Below, one piece after another: positions 32,970-41,318 of a stretch of 64,000 bases of DNA. The stretch lies in assembly GCF_019219825.1 (NCBI RefSeq), contig NZ_JAHUXH010000012.1, positions 152,088-216,087 on the forward strand. Reading direction: 5' to 3'. The notes below the pieces were generated by a model. The model worked only from the letters and a program-made list of their open reading frames with translations, searched no databases and was not told the origin of the DNA. The DNA is from Streptomyces sp. TRM70350 (GTDB lineage: Bacteria > Actinomycetota > Actinomycetes > Streptomycetales > Streptomycetaceae). Both the position numbers and the translations under genes were made by a program. Each line of letters starts with the position of its first letter. The first letter of the stretch is position 1.

Positions 32970-33950
32970 TCAGCGCCCCTCGCCGGTCGTCACCGTCCGC
33001 TCCGCCGAGAAGCCGCCCCAGGTGCCGTCCGGCAGTCGCGCGCGGAGCCGCACCCGATGGCTCACCCCGGCCTCCCGCCCGATGTAGAAGCTGTACGTCG
33101 CCCTGCCCCGGGGCACGGCCCCGCCCCAGACGAGGGTGGTGGCCGGGCGGCCGTCGAGCTGGACCTGGTACTCGGTGATCACCCCGTCCACCTCAGGCGG
33201 CACCCACGACAGGTCGATGTGGTACGCCCCGTCGGCGCGCCGGGTCGTCGCACGGAAGTCGGTCGGCGCGGTGTCCCGCCCGTCGTCCGTGCCCGGCGCG
33301 GTGGTCAGCCGGACGGCGGCGCTGGCGGGGGAGAGGTTGTCCGCCGCGTCCCGCGCCCGGACGGTGAAGGAGTAGCGGGTGCCCGGCCGCAGCCCCGTCA
33401 CCACGGTCGCGGTCTGTCCCCCGCCCACACTGTGGATCTTCGTGCCGCTTTGGTACACGTCGTACGACGCCACGCCCCGGTCGTCCGTCGACGCGGCCCA
33501 CGACAACTGCGCCGCCCGGCTCCCGGCGGCCCGCCCCCGTGCCTCGCCCGGCCGTGAGGGGGCCGCGGTGTCGGACGCGACGGCGGCGGGTGTCCTCGCC
33601 CGCACCTCACGGCTGCGCGGCCCGAGCCGCCCCTCGGCGTCCCGGGCCCGCACGCTGAAGACGTACGTCGTCGACGGCTTGAGCCGGGTCACGTCCACCA
33701 TGTGCTCGGAGCCGGGGACCTCCTCCACCTTGGTGGCGTCGCGGTACACCTCGTAGACGCTGACGCCGCGTGAGGCCACGGCGTTCCACATCACATGGAC
33801 GCTGGTCGCGCTGCCCGCCGCCGCGGTGACCCCCGTCGGCGCGGCGGGCAGCCGCCCCTCGTCGCCGTCCGCCGTACCGCCCCAGCCGCAGGACGAGACC
33901 AGCAGCAGCACGCCGGGGACCAGGGCAGCGGGGACGGGAACGCGTCGCAC
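32970..33950 (-). CDS. Lipoprotein with three fibronectin type III domains
   Basis: Extracytoplasmic lipoprotein of 326 residues. A short signal ends in a lipobox (LLLVSSC then GWGG). Three FN3 repeats follow at about 38-125, 135-225 and 230-326, each with a typical Y-F-x-V-R-A-R-D strand (YVFSVRARDAEG, YSFTVRARDAADN). FN3 arrays serve as spacers or adhesive modules in secreted actinobacterial enzymes; here no catalytic domain is attached. GTG 33950 is chosen because GGGAGG stands 6 nt upstream and the signal peptide then starts properly. Confidence 0.8.
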   Translation of the reverse strand: MRRVPVPAALVPGVLLLVSSCGWGGTADGDEGRLPAAPTGVTAAAGSATSVHVMWNAVASRGVSVYEVYRDATKVEEVPGSEHMVDVTRLKPSTTYVFSVRARDAEGRLGPRSREVRARTPAAVASDTAAPSRPGEARGRAAGSRAAQLSWAASTDDRGVASYDVYQSGTKIHSVGGGQTATVVTGLRPGTRYSFTVRARDAADNLSPASAAVRLTTAPGTDDGRDTAPTDFRATTRRADGAYHIDLSWVPPEVDGVITEYQVQLDGRPATTLVWGGAVPRGRATYSFYIGREAGVSHRVRLRARLPDGTWGGFSAERTVTTGEGR

Positions 33951-34070
33951 GACTGGCCTCCCGGGATGGCACGGCGGCAATGGTCCGGACCAATATGACG
34001 CGTCTGACGCGATCACATCAAGAGGGTGGTGTGTTCCGGAGCACCGCGCGCGGTTACGTATGCTGAAGCG

Positions 34071-34111
34071 AGCACGGACGAACTCGCCCTGAGTCGTGCG
34101 GAGTTCGTGCT
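34071..34111. promoter_or_regulatory. Imperfect inverted repeat upstream of the chitosanase gene
   Basis: AGCACGGACGAACTC (34071-34085) pairs with GAGTTCGTGCT (34101-34111), leaving a 4-nt bulge on the left arm. It lies in the 267-bp gap between the divergent FN3 lipoprotein and chitosanase genes and may be an operator. No regulator can be assigned. Confidence 0.25.
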
Positions 34112-34283
34112 GTGGCGCGGACCGCTGTCGTCGCTGAACCCGCGCCGGCCGGGGCGGCCGGGAGGCCGAGCCGACACGGGCTCGGATCCCGCCCCCTGGT
34201 GGACACGCGTGGCGTGCACCGTCCGGACCCCTCGGATGGCCTCATGATCGGGAACAGCATCAGATGGTGCGGAGTGACCGTCA

Positions 34284-35012
34284 GTGTCCCCCAGCAGAGA
34301 GTCTTCTATCGTGCGTGTCCAGTTGCTCGCGCTGGCCGCGGCAAGTGCCGCCCTGCTCGCCCCGGCGACGCCCTCGACCGCCCACCCTCCCAAGGAACCC
34401 CGCTCCCGGCACGAGAGACCGGCCGAGGGCGCCGTCCGGGCGGCCGACCTGCTGGCCAAGGTGCGGGACTGCATCCCCGTGTCCAGAGGCCACTACCGCA
34501 CCGACGCCGGCAGGCCCGCGACCGTCCCCGTCTGCGGCACCCGCGACGCCGTCTTCTGGACGGCGGACATGGACATCGACTGCGACGGCCGCCCCGGCCG
34601 CCGCTGCAACCGCCGCGCCGACCCGTACTTCGCCGCCGGCACGGCCTTCCAGGACTCCGACGGCCGCCACTTGAACGCCGAACGCCTCCCGTACGTCGTC
34701 GTGCCCGTCCCCAGCCGCATCTGGGACTACCGCGAGCACGGCGTGCGCGGCGGGTCGGCGGCGGCCATCATCTATCGCGGCCGGGTGCAGTACGCGGTCG
34801 TCGGTGACGCCGGGCCTCGCGCGGTCATCGGCGAGGCGTCGTACGCCGCCGCCCGGGCCCTCGGCATCCCGCCCGACCCGCTGAGTGGGGGGACGGACTC
34901 CGGTGTCACCTACGTCGTCTTCAAGGGCTCGCGGGTCTCACCCTTGGAGAGCGAGGCCGCCGCTGTGGCGGAGGGGGAGCGGCTGGCGCGGCGATTTGTG
35001 GACGGTGGGTGA
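34284..35012 (+). CDS. Secreted chitosanase, glycoside hydrolase family 75
   Basis: Extracellular enzyme of 242 residues that cuts chitosan (deacetylated chitin). A signal peptide (VRVQLLALAAASAALLAPATPSTA) precedes the catalytic domain. GH75 hallmarks are DAVFWTADMDIDCDGRPG, which holds the catalytic aspartates, RLPYVVVPVPSRIWDYREHGV, and YAVVGDAGPRAVIGEASYAAARALGI. Length is normal for the family. GTG 34284 has CGGAG upstream; GTG 34311 is a possible shorter start. It is a lone gene; no chitosan-type operator such as an AGAAAGCTTTCT box is seen upstream. Confidence 0.85.
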   Translation: MSPSRESSIVRVQLLALAAASAALLAPATPSTAHPPKEPRSRHERPAEGAVRAADLLAKVRDCIPVSRGHYRTDAGRPATVPVCGTRDAVFWTADMDIDCDGRPGRRCNRRADPYFAAGTAFQDSDGRHLNAERLPYVVVPVPSRIWDYREHGVRGGSAAAIIYRGRVQYAVVGDAGPRAVIGEASYAAARALGIPPDPLSGGTDSGVTYVVFKGSRVSPLESEAAAVAEGERLARRFVDGG

Positions 35013-35049
35013 GTGGTCGCCAAGTCCGCCTGCCGTGGCTGAGTGGCCG

Positions 35050-35389
35050 TCAGACGGCGGACCAGCCGTCGTCGACGGGCAGGATCACGCGGCGATGCCG
35101 GTGCTGGTGCCGCCCGGGGCGATGGCGTTCTCGGGCGCCGACATGCGGTCCATGATCCCGGCGCTGTTCACCAGCACGTCCACCCCGCCGAACCGCTCCA
35201 CCGCGGTCCGCGTCACCCGGTCGACGACGGCAGACCGTCGCCGCCGAGCCCTCGGCGTTGAGGTCCGCCACCACGACCCGGGCGCCCTCGGCGGCGAAGG
35301 CCAGGGCGGCGGCGCGCCCGATGCCGGAGCCCGCTCCGGTGACGATGACGCTGCGGCCGTCCTCGTGCGTCAGGGCGTCCACGCGACCA
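35050..35389 (-). pseudogene. Decayed short-chain dehydrogenase/reductase gene
   Basis: The minus strand encodes an intact SDR N-terminus, SVIVTGAGSGIGRAAALAFA (TGxxxGIG dinucleotide motif) and RVVVADLNAEG, then a frame break. A second frame gives VERFGGVDVLVNSAGIMDRM (NAG-type motif) running straight into a typical SDR C-terminus (IAPGGTSTGIAA, then VILPVDDGW in a third frame). The catalytic YxxxK segment is missing. Internal deletions and frameshifts leave about 110 of some 250 codons. Confidence 0.7.
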
Positions 35390-35850
35390 CCGGCGAGCAG
35401 ATCGGCCCGGCGGTCGGGGTCCTGGCGCGGACCGTGTGGCGGTACTTCCCGAGCAAGGAGAGCTGCGTACGGCCGTTGTTCTCGGCCGGGATCGAGATGC
35501 TCGCGGGGTGCCCGCGCGACTGGCGACCGGGACGGCCGCTCGTGGCCGGTCCCGAGCGCACGCTCCTCGGGCCGCTGGTACGGCACACCCGGACCGAGCC
35601 GGGCCTGCGCGCGGTCTGGCTCCAGACGTACGGCGAGGCAGAACCGGCGTGCGCCCGCGCCCTCGCCGAGCGGGCCGGGCTGTCGGCCGACGACCCGCGG
35701 GCGGCCATCCAGGCGGCGATGTTCAACGCGGCGCTGCGGGCGGCGGTGGAGCACTGCGCCTGGCGGGCCGCCGGGCGCGGGGCGGAGGAGGACGAGCTGG
35801 AGGTGACGGTGCGCTCGGCGTCGGCCGCCGTGGCGGAGGGATTGAGGTGA
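35365..35850 (+). pseudogene. Truncated TetR-family regulator gene
   Basis: Reading plus strand from GTG 35365 gives the second half of a TetR helix-turn-helix (TTGEQIGPAVGVLARTVWRYFPSKES) and then a full ligand-binding domain (RTLLGPLVRHTRTEPGLRAVWLQTYGEAEPA to the stop at 35850). The first HTH helix is missing because the sequence runs into the 5' end of the decayed SDR gene on the other strand. It looks like the remains of a divergent regulator/SDR pair after deletion. Confidence 0.65.
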
Positions 35851-35940
35851 GGAGCCGAGGCGGTACGGCGGCGGAGGGGGCGACCGGGAAGTCACTGCCC
35901 GCACACCCTCCGCCGTCGGTGGAAGGGCCCGGCCTGACAG

Positions 35941-36351
35941 TCAGACCTTGCGGTAGCTGTACGCCTCCGAGGCCGCCGCCACCACCGCGTCCAGGTCGGC
36001 TCCCGTGGCCGCCGTGACGACCGCGGCGACGGCGCCCTCGACGAACGGGCAGTCCACCAGGCGGGTCCGGGCGGGAAGCTCGTCGCCCTCGGCGAGCAGC
36101 GCCTTCACGGTGAGGACGGCGCTGCCGAGGTCGGTGAGCACGGCGACCCCGGCGCCCCGGTCCACGGACGCGGCCGCGGCGGCGATCAGCTCCGCACTCG
36201 TCCCCAGCTCGCCGCCCTCGGTGCCGCCCGCCGGGGCGACGGGCACCGCCGTACCGCCGCCCGCGAGCCCCTTCGCCAGCTCGGCCACGGACTCGGCCAC
36301 CTGCGCGCTGTGCGACACCAGCACGATCCCGACCAGCTTCTCGTCACTCAT
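35941..36351 (-). CDS. dhaM: Dihydroxyacetone kinase phosphotransfer subunit (EIIA-Man type)
   Basis: Protein of 136 residues. It takes phosphate from the PTS (HPr) and passes it to the ADP bound in DhaL. The EIIA-mannose fold begins VGIVLVSHSAQVAESV with the phospho-accepting His in VSHS, followed by GGTEGGELGTSAELI and VLTDLGSAVLTVKALL. It is the single-domain form, without the HPr or EI domains fused in E. coli DhaM. ATG 36351 overlaps the DhaL end by 8 bp. It is the last gene of the dhaKLM operon. Confidence 0.88.
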   Translation of the reverse strand: MSDEKLVGIVLVSHSAQVAESVAELAKGLAGGGTAVPVAPAGGTEGGELGTSAELIAAAAASVDRGAGVAVLTDLGSAVLTVKALLAEGDELPARTRLVDCPFVEGAVAAVVTAATGADLDAVVAAASEAYSYRKV

Positions 36352-36943
36352 CGGCGGCCTCCGCGAGCCCCGCGATGAGCAGTGCCGACGAGGTGGCGCC
36401 CGGGTCCTGGTGCCCGATGCTCCGCTCGCCCAGATAGCTGGCCCGGCCCTTGCGGGCCTGCAACGGGGTCGTCGCCAGCGCGCCCTGCTCGGCGGCGTTG
36501 CGCGCCGCGCCGAAGGAGTCACTGAGCGCGTCCACCCCCGGCACCAGGGCGTCGATCATCGTCTTGTCGCCGGGCGCGGCCCCGCCGAGCGTCATCACGG
36601 CGTCCACGCCCGCCCGCAGCGCGTCGGCGAGCTGCGCCCGGTCGACCTCGGCGGCGTCGCCGAGCGCCTTGCCGGTACGGCGCAGCAGCGTGCCGTACAG
36701 CGGCCCGGAGGCCCCGCCGACCGTCGAGATCAGCTGCCGCCCCGCCAGGGTCAGGATGGCGCCGGGCGTGTCCGGGGCCTCCTTCTCCAGCGCCGCCGTC
36801 ACGGCGGTGAACCCGCGTTGCAGATTGCTGCCGTGGTCGGCGTCCCCGATGGGGGAGTCGAGGGCCGTGAGCCGTTCCGCCTCGCGGTCCACGGACGCGG
36901 CGGTCGCCGCCATCCAACGGCGGAAGAAGTCGGCGTCGAGCAC
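36344..36943 (-). CDS. dhaL: Dihydroxyacetone kinase ADP-binding subunit
   Basis: Protein of 199 residues that holds a permanent ADP/Mg cofactor and phosphorylates the DHA bound to DhaK. The metal-binding aspartates are in DSPIGDADHGSN near residue 30, with STVGGASGPLYGTLLRR, GDKTMIDAL and KGRASYLGERSIGHQDPGA as further signatures. GTG 36943 has GAGGAG upstream. It lies 45 bp after dhaK and overlaps dhaM, as in classic PTS-dependent DHA kinases. Confidence 0.92.
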   Translation of the reverse strand: MLDADFFRRWMAATAASVDREAERLTALDSPIGDADHGSNLQRGFTAVTAALEKEAPDTPGAILTLAGRQLISTVGGASGPLYGTLLRRTGKALGDAAEVDRAQLADALRAGVDAVMTLGGAAPGDKTMIDALVPGVDALSDSFGAARNAAEQGALATTPLQARKGRASYLGERSIGHQDPGATSSALLIAGLAEAADE

Positions 36944-36988
36944 TGGGTCTCCTCGCGTGGTAGGTGCCTTGATCGTCCCGTCGCCGTG

Positions 36989-37981
36989 TCACATACCCCA
37001 GCGCAGCCCCGGCGTCCGCACCGGCGCGTCCCACAGCCGCAGCAACTCCTCGTCGATCTGGCACAGGGTGACCGAGGCGCCCGCCATGTCGAGGGACGTC
37101 ACATAGTTGCCGACGAGGGTGCGGGCGACGGCGACCCCGCGTTCGGCGAGCACCCGCTGCACCTCGGCGTTGAAGCCGTACAGCTCCAGCAGCGGGGTCG
37201 CCCCCATGCCGTTGACCAGGACCAGGACGGGATTGCTCGGGGCCAGGTCCTCCAGTACGGCATGCACCGCGAAGTCGGCGATCTCGCGCGAGGTCATCAT
37301 CGCCCGCCGCTCCCGGCCGGGCTCGCCGTGGATGCCGATGCCCAGCTCCAGCTCGCCGGGCGGCAGATCGAAGGTGGGGGTGCCCTTGGCGGGCGTGGTG
37401 CAGGCGCTCAGCGCCACGCCGAAGCTGCGCGAGCTCTCGTTGACCTGCCGCGCGATCGCCTCGACCCGCTCCAGCGGCTGCCCCTCGTCGGCGGCGGCCC
37501 CGGCGATCTTCTCCACGAACAGCGTGGCGCCGGTGCCGCGCCGCCCGGCGGTGTAGAGGCTGTCGGTGACGGCCACGTCGTCGTTGACCAGCACCTTGGC
37601 GATCTGGATGCCCTCGTCCTCGGCGAGCTCGGCGGCCATGTCGAAGTTGAGCACGTCACCGGTGTAGTTCTTCACGACGAACAGCACGCCGGCCCCGCTG
37701 TCCACGGCCGCGGCCGCGCGCAGCATCTGGTCCGGCACGGGGGACGTGAAGACCTCCCCGGGGCAGGCGGCCGACAGCATCCCGGGTCCCACGAACCCAC
37801 CGTGCAACGGCTCGTGCCCCGAGCCCCCACCGGAGACGAGCGCGACCTTGCCCTCGACGGGCGCGTCCCGCCGTACGATCACCCGGTTCTCCACATCGAC
37901 GGTCAACTCCGGATGAGCCGCCGCCATACCGCGCAGCGCGTCCGCGACGACGGTCTCCGGTACGTTCATGAGGATCTTCAT
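36989..37981 (-). CDS. dhaK: Dihydroxyacetone kinase substrate-binding subunit
   Basis: Protein of 330 residues that binds dihydroxyacetone as a covalent hemiaminal to a histidine, here in GIGIHGEPG. Other signatures are VSGGGSGHEPLHGGFVG near residue 50 and LFVVKNYTGDVLNFDMA. With DhaL and DhaM it makes dihydroxyacetone phosphate using PTS phosphate. GGAGG lies 5 nt before ATG 37981. No dhaR-type or glycerol-dehydrogenase gene flanks it here, so the DHA source is unclear. Confidence 0.93.
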   Translation of the reverse strand: MKILMNVPETVVADALRGMAAAHPELTVDVENRVIVRRDAPVEGKVALVSGGGSGHEPLHGGFVGPGMLSAACPGEVFTSPVPDQMLRAAAAVDSGAGVLFVVKNYTGDVLNFDMAAELAEDEGIQIAKVLVNDDVAVTDSLYTAGRRGTGATLFVEKIAGAAADEGQPLERVEAIARQVNESSRSFGVALSACTTPAKGTPTFDLPPGELELGIGIHGEPGRERRAMMTSREIADFAVHAVLEDLAPSNPVLVLVNGMGATPLLELYGFNAEVQRVLAERGVAVARTLVGNYVTSLDMAGASVTLCQIDEELLRLWDAPVRTPGLRWGM

Positions 37982-38080
37982 GGGGGCCTCCTGATGAGAT
38001 CAGATGAGCCGCTGACCTGCGTTTCAGCCGGTCAGGACCAGTAAGCTCGATCGTCGGTCTTGGCGGGTCTGGCGGTGCTG

Positions 38081-38182
38081 ATGTGGAGGGCTGCTGTCGG
38101 CAGTATCGACCTTGAGACGGTGAAGGTCACGCGGGCGGATGGTTCCCCAGACAGAATCATCATCGCTCACTGTGACAATTGA
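38081..38182 (+). other. Short open frame or gene fragment upstream of dhaK
   Basis: A 33-codon frame reads SIDLETVKVTRADGSPDRII and ends IAHCDN at TGA 38180. The wording looks like real protein, but no family is recognised and there is no clear ribosome site. It lies in the roughly 280-bp region before dhaK (divergent), where the dhaK promoter should be. Confidence 0.2.
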
Positions 38183-38257
38183 GGGGGGTGGCGGTGATCG
38201 CGAACCGTATGTGCCGGGCTCGGTGGCCTGCGCCGGGCGGCGGCGACGCAGAGCGGC

Positions 38258-38517
38258 TCAGGCCTTGCGTACGGCGTCGGCCACCTGGTCGAGCAGCGCC
38301 CGCAGCCGTGCGGTCTCCTGCAGGCCCAGATCATCGGTGACCTGGCAGCTCCTGCACATGCCGGTGGCGCGGTGTTCACGGCGCTCCAGCTGCCCGCGGC
38401 CCTCCAGCCGCGCCACCGGCGAGGCCACGGCCCGGGGCCCACGTTGAGGCGGCGGGCCAACTCCGCGCCCGTCAGCCCCGGTTCGGCGTGCACCGACATC
38501 AGGCGCCCGCTGGGCAT
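38258..38517 (-). pseudogene. Decayed MarR-family regulator gene
   Basis: From ATG 38517 the minus strand begins SVHAEPGLTGAELARRLNV, the start of a MarR winged helix. A frame change then gives AVASPVARLEGRGQLERREH (recognition helix and wing), another gives a histidine-rich wing remnant, and the last part reads LQETARLRALLDQVADAVRKA to the stop at 38258. At least two frameshifts and a missing central stretch make it non-functional. Confidence 0.6.
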
Positions 38518-38530
38518 CGCGACCGCGCAC

Positions 38531-38811
38531 TACACCCTGCCCGACCGGCTCCTCGTCACGCTCAAAGGTGGCGCTGCGGTCGGGCGGGCACGTCCAGGAG
38601 AGCCCCGTGAGGAAGCCACGTGATCGCCATGGATCCCCCGGGCGCCATCGTCGTCACCGCGCTCGCGGCCGGTAACGCCGTCACTGCTCAACCTGGCCAG
38701 TTGAGCTCCTCGCTCCGGAAGCGGTCGTCACACGCGGCGGCTGTGCTCCCTGCCCGCTGCCTCCGACGCCGGGCTGGGGCCGAGCGATACTCGGAACGGC
38801 CCACGGACGGA
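38531..38811. other. Gene-free gap with coding-like debris
   Basis: About 280 bp between the MarR remnant and the end of the spermidine-synthase-like gene. A plus-strand stretch reads TAHYTLPDRLLVTLKGGA around 38522-38575 but cannot be assigned to a family or a complete frame. Nothing else was recognised. Confidence 0.25.
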
Positions 38812-40410
38812 TCAGTAGTTCTGCCACTCGTGCCGCGCGTACTCGAGCACCGCGGGATCCATCAAGGTGCTCGCCCGGACGTGCTGGGGGCGGCGGTCGA
38901 CCGGGAAGACGGAAGCGGCCTCCAGCACGGCGTCGTCCAGGAAGCGCAGCGGTGGGGCGTCCCCGGCCAGGCGCAGCGTCGGCGGCGGACCGTCGGTGCC
39001 GGGGGTGGCGAGGACGAATCCCCAGTTGCCGAAGCTGGGAACATCCACCTGGTACTCGGTGGTGCGGTAGCCGGCCTGCTCGATGGTGGTGGCGATGGAC
39101 CAGTACGACTTGGGGGCGAAGAACGGGGACCCGCCCTGCACCACGACGTGGCTGTCGGGGTTCAGGGCGTGCCGGAGCAGGTGGTAGAACTCGACGCTGT
39201 AGAGCTTGGCCAGCGCGGCGGTGTCCGGGTCCGGAAAGTCGATCACGACGGCGTCATGGCGCCCGCCGGCGTCCCGCAGCCAGTTGAAGGCGTCGGCGTG
39301 GACGACGTTGACCCGCGGGTCGCCGAACGCGTCGTCGTTGAGGTCGGTCAACGGCCCGAAGGTACGAGCGAGCCGCGTCATCGCCGGGTCGAGATCCACC
39401 AGCGTCACCTCCTCGACATCGTCGTAGCGCAGCACCTCCCGCAGGGCCAGCCCGTCCCCGCCGCCCAGGATCAGGACGGAGGAGCGTTTCCCCGACAACG
39501 CCGGATGCACGAGGGCCTCGTGGTAGCGGTACTCGTCGACGGACGAGAACTGAAGGTCCCCGTTGAGGAACAACCGCGTGTCGGGCCTGCCCGTGAACGC
39601 GGTGGACCGGGTGACGACGATGTCCTGGTAGACCGTGCTCTCGGCATGGATGATCGGGTCCCGGTACAGCTGCTGACGAGCCGTGACCTCGATGTCGTCC
39701 GCCAGCACATAGACCGTGCCGAGAACGGCGATTACGGCGGCGGAACCGCCCAGGAGCGCCATGCGCACGGCACGTCGGGTCTCCCGGCGGAAGATCCACA
39801 GCACGACGACGACACCGGCCACGGCATTGACCGCGCCCACCACCAGCGCTCCCTTGAGCTGCCCGAAGGTGGGCAGGAGCAGCAGCGGAAAGCACAGTCC
39901 GCCGATCAGCGCCCCGACGTAGTCCGCGGCGAACAGGTCGGCGACGGCGCTGCCCGCCTCCTGTCGTCTGATCCGCTGCAGCAGCGTCATCAGCAGCGGA
40001 ATCTCCGCCCCGATGAGGAGGCCGACGACGAACGACACCGCCACCATGGCCGGCATGTAGATCCGCAGCCAGGCGAACGTCACGTACAGGATGAGCACCG
40101 ACAGGCCGCCGACGAGCGCCAGCGCTCCCTCCAACAGGGCGAAGGCTCCGACCGCGCGCCGCTGCATCGGCTTGGCGGCCAGGGAACCGAGGCCCATGGC
40201 GAAGACCATGACGGAGATGACCACGGAGGTCTGCGTCACGGTGTTGCCGATGAGGTAACTGCCCAGCGCGGTCAACGCCAGCTCGTAGACCAGACCGCAG
40301 GCGGCACAGACGAACACCGCGAGCAGGAGCAGGAAGCGCGCCGCCCGCGAGTACCTCGCGGGCGGCTGTGCGACGGCCGGGTCGGTGCGATCCGGGGCGG
40401 TGGTACTCAC
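38812..40410 (-). CDS. Membrane-integrated spermidine synthase-like aminopropyltransferase
   Basis: Protein of 532 residues. The N-terminal half (about 20-215) has seven hydrophobic spans starting ARFLLLLAVFVCAACGLVYELALT. The C-terminal half is a spermidine-synthase fold: VYQDIVVTR, DEYRYHEALVHPAL, the SAM-motif VLILGGGDGLALREVLRY, VTLVDLDP, HADAFNWLRD and VIDFPDPDT. It is predicted to use decarboxylated SAM or a relative near the membrane; the acceptor is unknown. It is the last gene of a DUF2617-DUF4247-DUF350-SpeE run, spaced 10 bp after the DUF350 gene. Whether it truly makes spermidine is unproven. Confidence 0.88.
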   Translation of the reverse strand: MSTTAPDRTDPAVAQPPARYSRAARFLLLLAVFVCAACGLVYELALTALGSYLIGNTVTQTSVVISVMVFAMGLGSLAAKPMQRRAVGAFALLEGALALVGGLSVLILYVTFAWLRIYMPAMVAVSFVVGLLIGAEIPLLMTLLQRIRRQEAGSAVADLFAADYVGALIGGLCFPLLLLPTFGQLKGALVVGAVNAVAGVVVVLWIFRRETRRAVRMALLGGSAAVIAVLGTVYVLADDIEVTARQQLYRDPIIHAESTVYQDIVVTRSTAFTGRPDTRLFLNGDLQFSSVDEYRYHEALVHPALSGKRSSVLILGGGDGLALREVLRYDDVEEVTLVDLDPAMTRLARTFGPLTDLNDDAFGDPRVNVVHADAFNWLRDAGGRHDAVVIDFPDPDTAALAKLYSVEFYHLLRHALNPDSHVVVQGGSPFFAPKSYWSIATTIEQAGYRTTEYQVDVPSFGNWGFVLATPGTDGPPPTLRLAGDAPPLRFLDDAVLEAASVFPVDRRPQHVRASTLMDPAVLEYARHEWQNY

Positions 40411-40420
40411 GGTGGCGGGC

Positions 40421-40858
40421 TCAGGAGACCGCGGCGCCGACCATGAAGGCCGTACCGAGGTACATGGCGGCCTGGACCCAGGCGGCGGGGTGGGGCCGGC
40501 CGTCCTGGTCGTCGAGGATGGCGTGGCCGAGGCGGCCGGGAGTCAGCAGCCCCACGACGCAGGCGATCAGGGTCATCACGACGACTCCGGCCAGGCCGTA
40601 CAGCAGGGTGCTGAACAGGCCGTGGCTGAGGCCCAGTTCGGACTCGCTGGCCCGGATGGACTGGTCGATGACGAGGCCGATCGCGATCGTCTGGCCGGCG
40701 AGGAGGACGGCCGCGCCCCGGTTGCGCTCCGTCCACACCACATGGACCAGCTTGCCGGGGGTGACGAGGTCGAGGGCGATGAACCCGACCGCCATCACCA
40801 CGAAGCCGACCAGGCCGTAGAGCAGGGCAGTGCCTGCGGACTCGAAGATCTCTGCCAC
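40421..40858 (-). CDS. DUF350 membrane protein
   Basis: Protein of 145 residues with four predicted membrane spans arranged as two similar pairs (LLYGLVGFVVMAVGFIALDL and LLYGLAGVVVMTLIACVVGLL; LLAGQTIAIGLVI and the final YLGTAFMVGAAVS). The internal duplication is typical of DUF350. GTG 40858 has GAAAGG 6 nt upstream; a longer GTG start at 40948 would overlap the preceding gene. It sits between DUF4247 and the SpeE-like gene. DUF350 next to SpeE-like genes recurs in bacteria, but its role is unknown. Confidence 0.85.
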   Translation of the reverse strand: MAEIFESAGTALLYGLVGFVVMAVGFIALDLVTPGKLVHVVWTERNRGAAVLLAGQTIAIGLVIDQSIRASESELGLSHGLFSTLLYGLAGVVVMTLIACVVGLLTPGRLGHAILDDQDGRPHPAAWVQAAMYLGTAFMVGAAVS

Positions 40859-40919
40859 GGGGTGCCTTTCGAGGACTTCTGACAGGGTGTACTGCGGTGG
40901 GCGTGGTGGCCGCGGTGGG

Positions 40920-41318
40920 TCACTTGCCGGAGCCGGGGCCTCCGCCACGGAACGAGTCGCTGTCGGGATCCGGCCATACCGAGCTCAGGTGCCGCTTCCA
41001 GCGGGTGTAGCCGCTGCGGTAGTCGTCGATCTCGATCCGGCTGCCGCCCAGGTAGGGGCTGATCGCGACGATGTCGTCCCGGTAGCGGAGGAAGACCATG
41101 GTGCCGCTGCTGGTGCGGTCCTGGGCCGAGGTGTGCTTGTGGATCTCGGTCGCGACCGTGGTGACCGGGTCGCTCCGGTCGAGGTAGCCCCCGCCGCCGG
41201 CACGGTATTCCTGGCGGATCCAGCTCGACGGCACGGCGTTGGTGCCTGAGCCACCGGAGCAGGCGGCGAGCGCCGCCGTGGCGAGGAACAGGACGCTGAT
41301 GCGTCGGGCGGTCTTCAA
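40920..41318 (-). CDS. DUF4247 lipoprotein
   Basis: Protein of 132 residues with a lipoprotein signal (ISVLFLATAALAAC then SGGSG). The mature part reads SSWIRQEYRAGGGGYLDRSDPV, TVATEIHKHTSAQDRT, MVFLRYRDDIVAISPYLGGSRIEIDDYRSGY and ends with a Gly-rich tail, as in DUF4247 proteins. The TTG start at 41318 overlaps the DUF2617 stop (TTGA) and has GGAGG upstream, so translation is coupled. It would be anchored on the outer face of the membrane, beside the DUF350 protein. Confidence 0.8.
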   Translation of the reverse strand: MKTARRISVLFLATAALAACSGGSGTNAVPSSWIRQEYRAGGGGYLDRSDPVTTVATEIHKHTSAQDRTSSGTMVFLRYRDDIVAISPYLGGSRIEIDDYRSGYTRWKRHLSSVWPDPDSDSFRGGGPGSGK

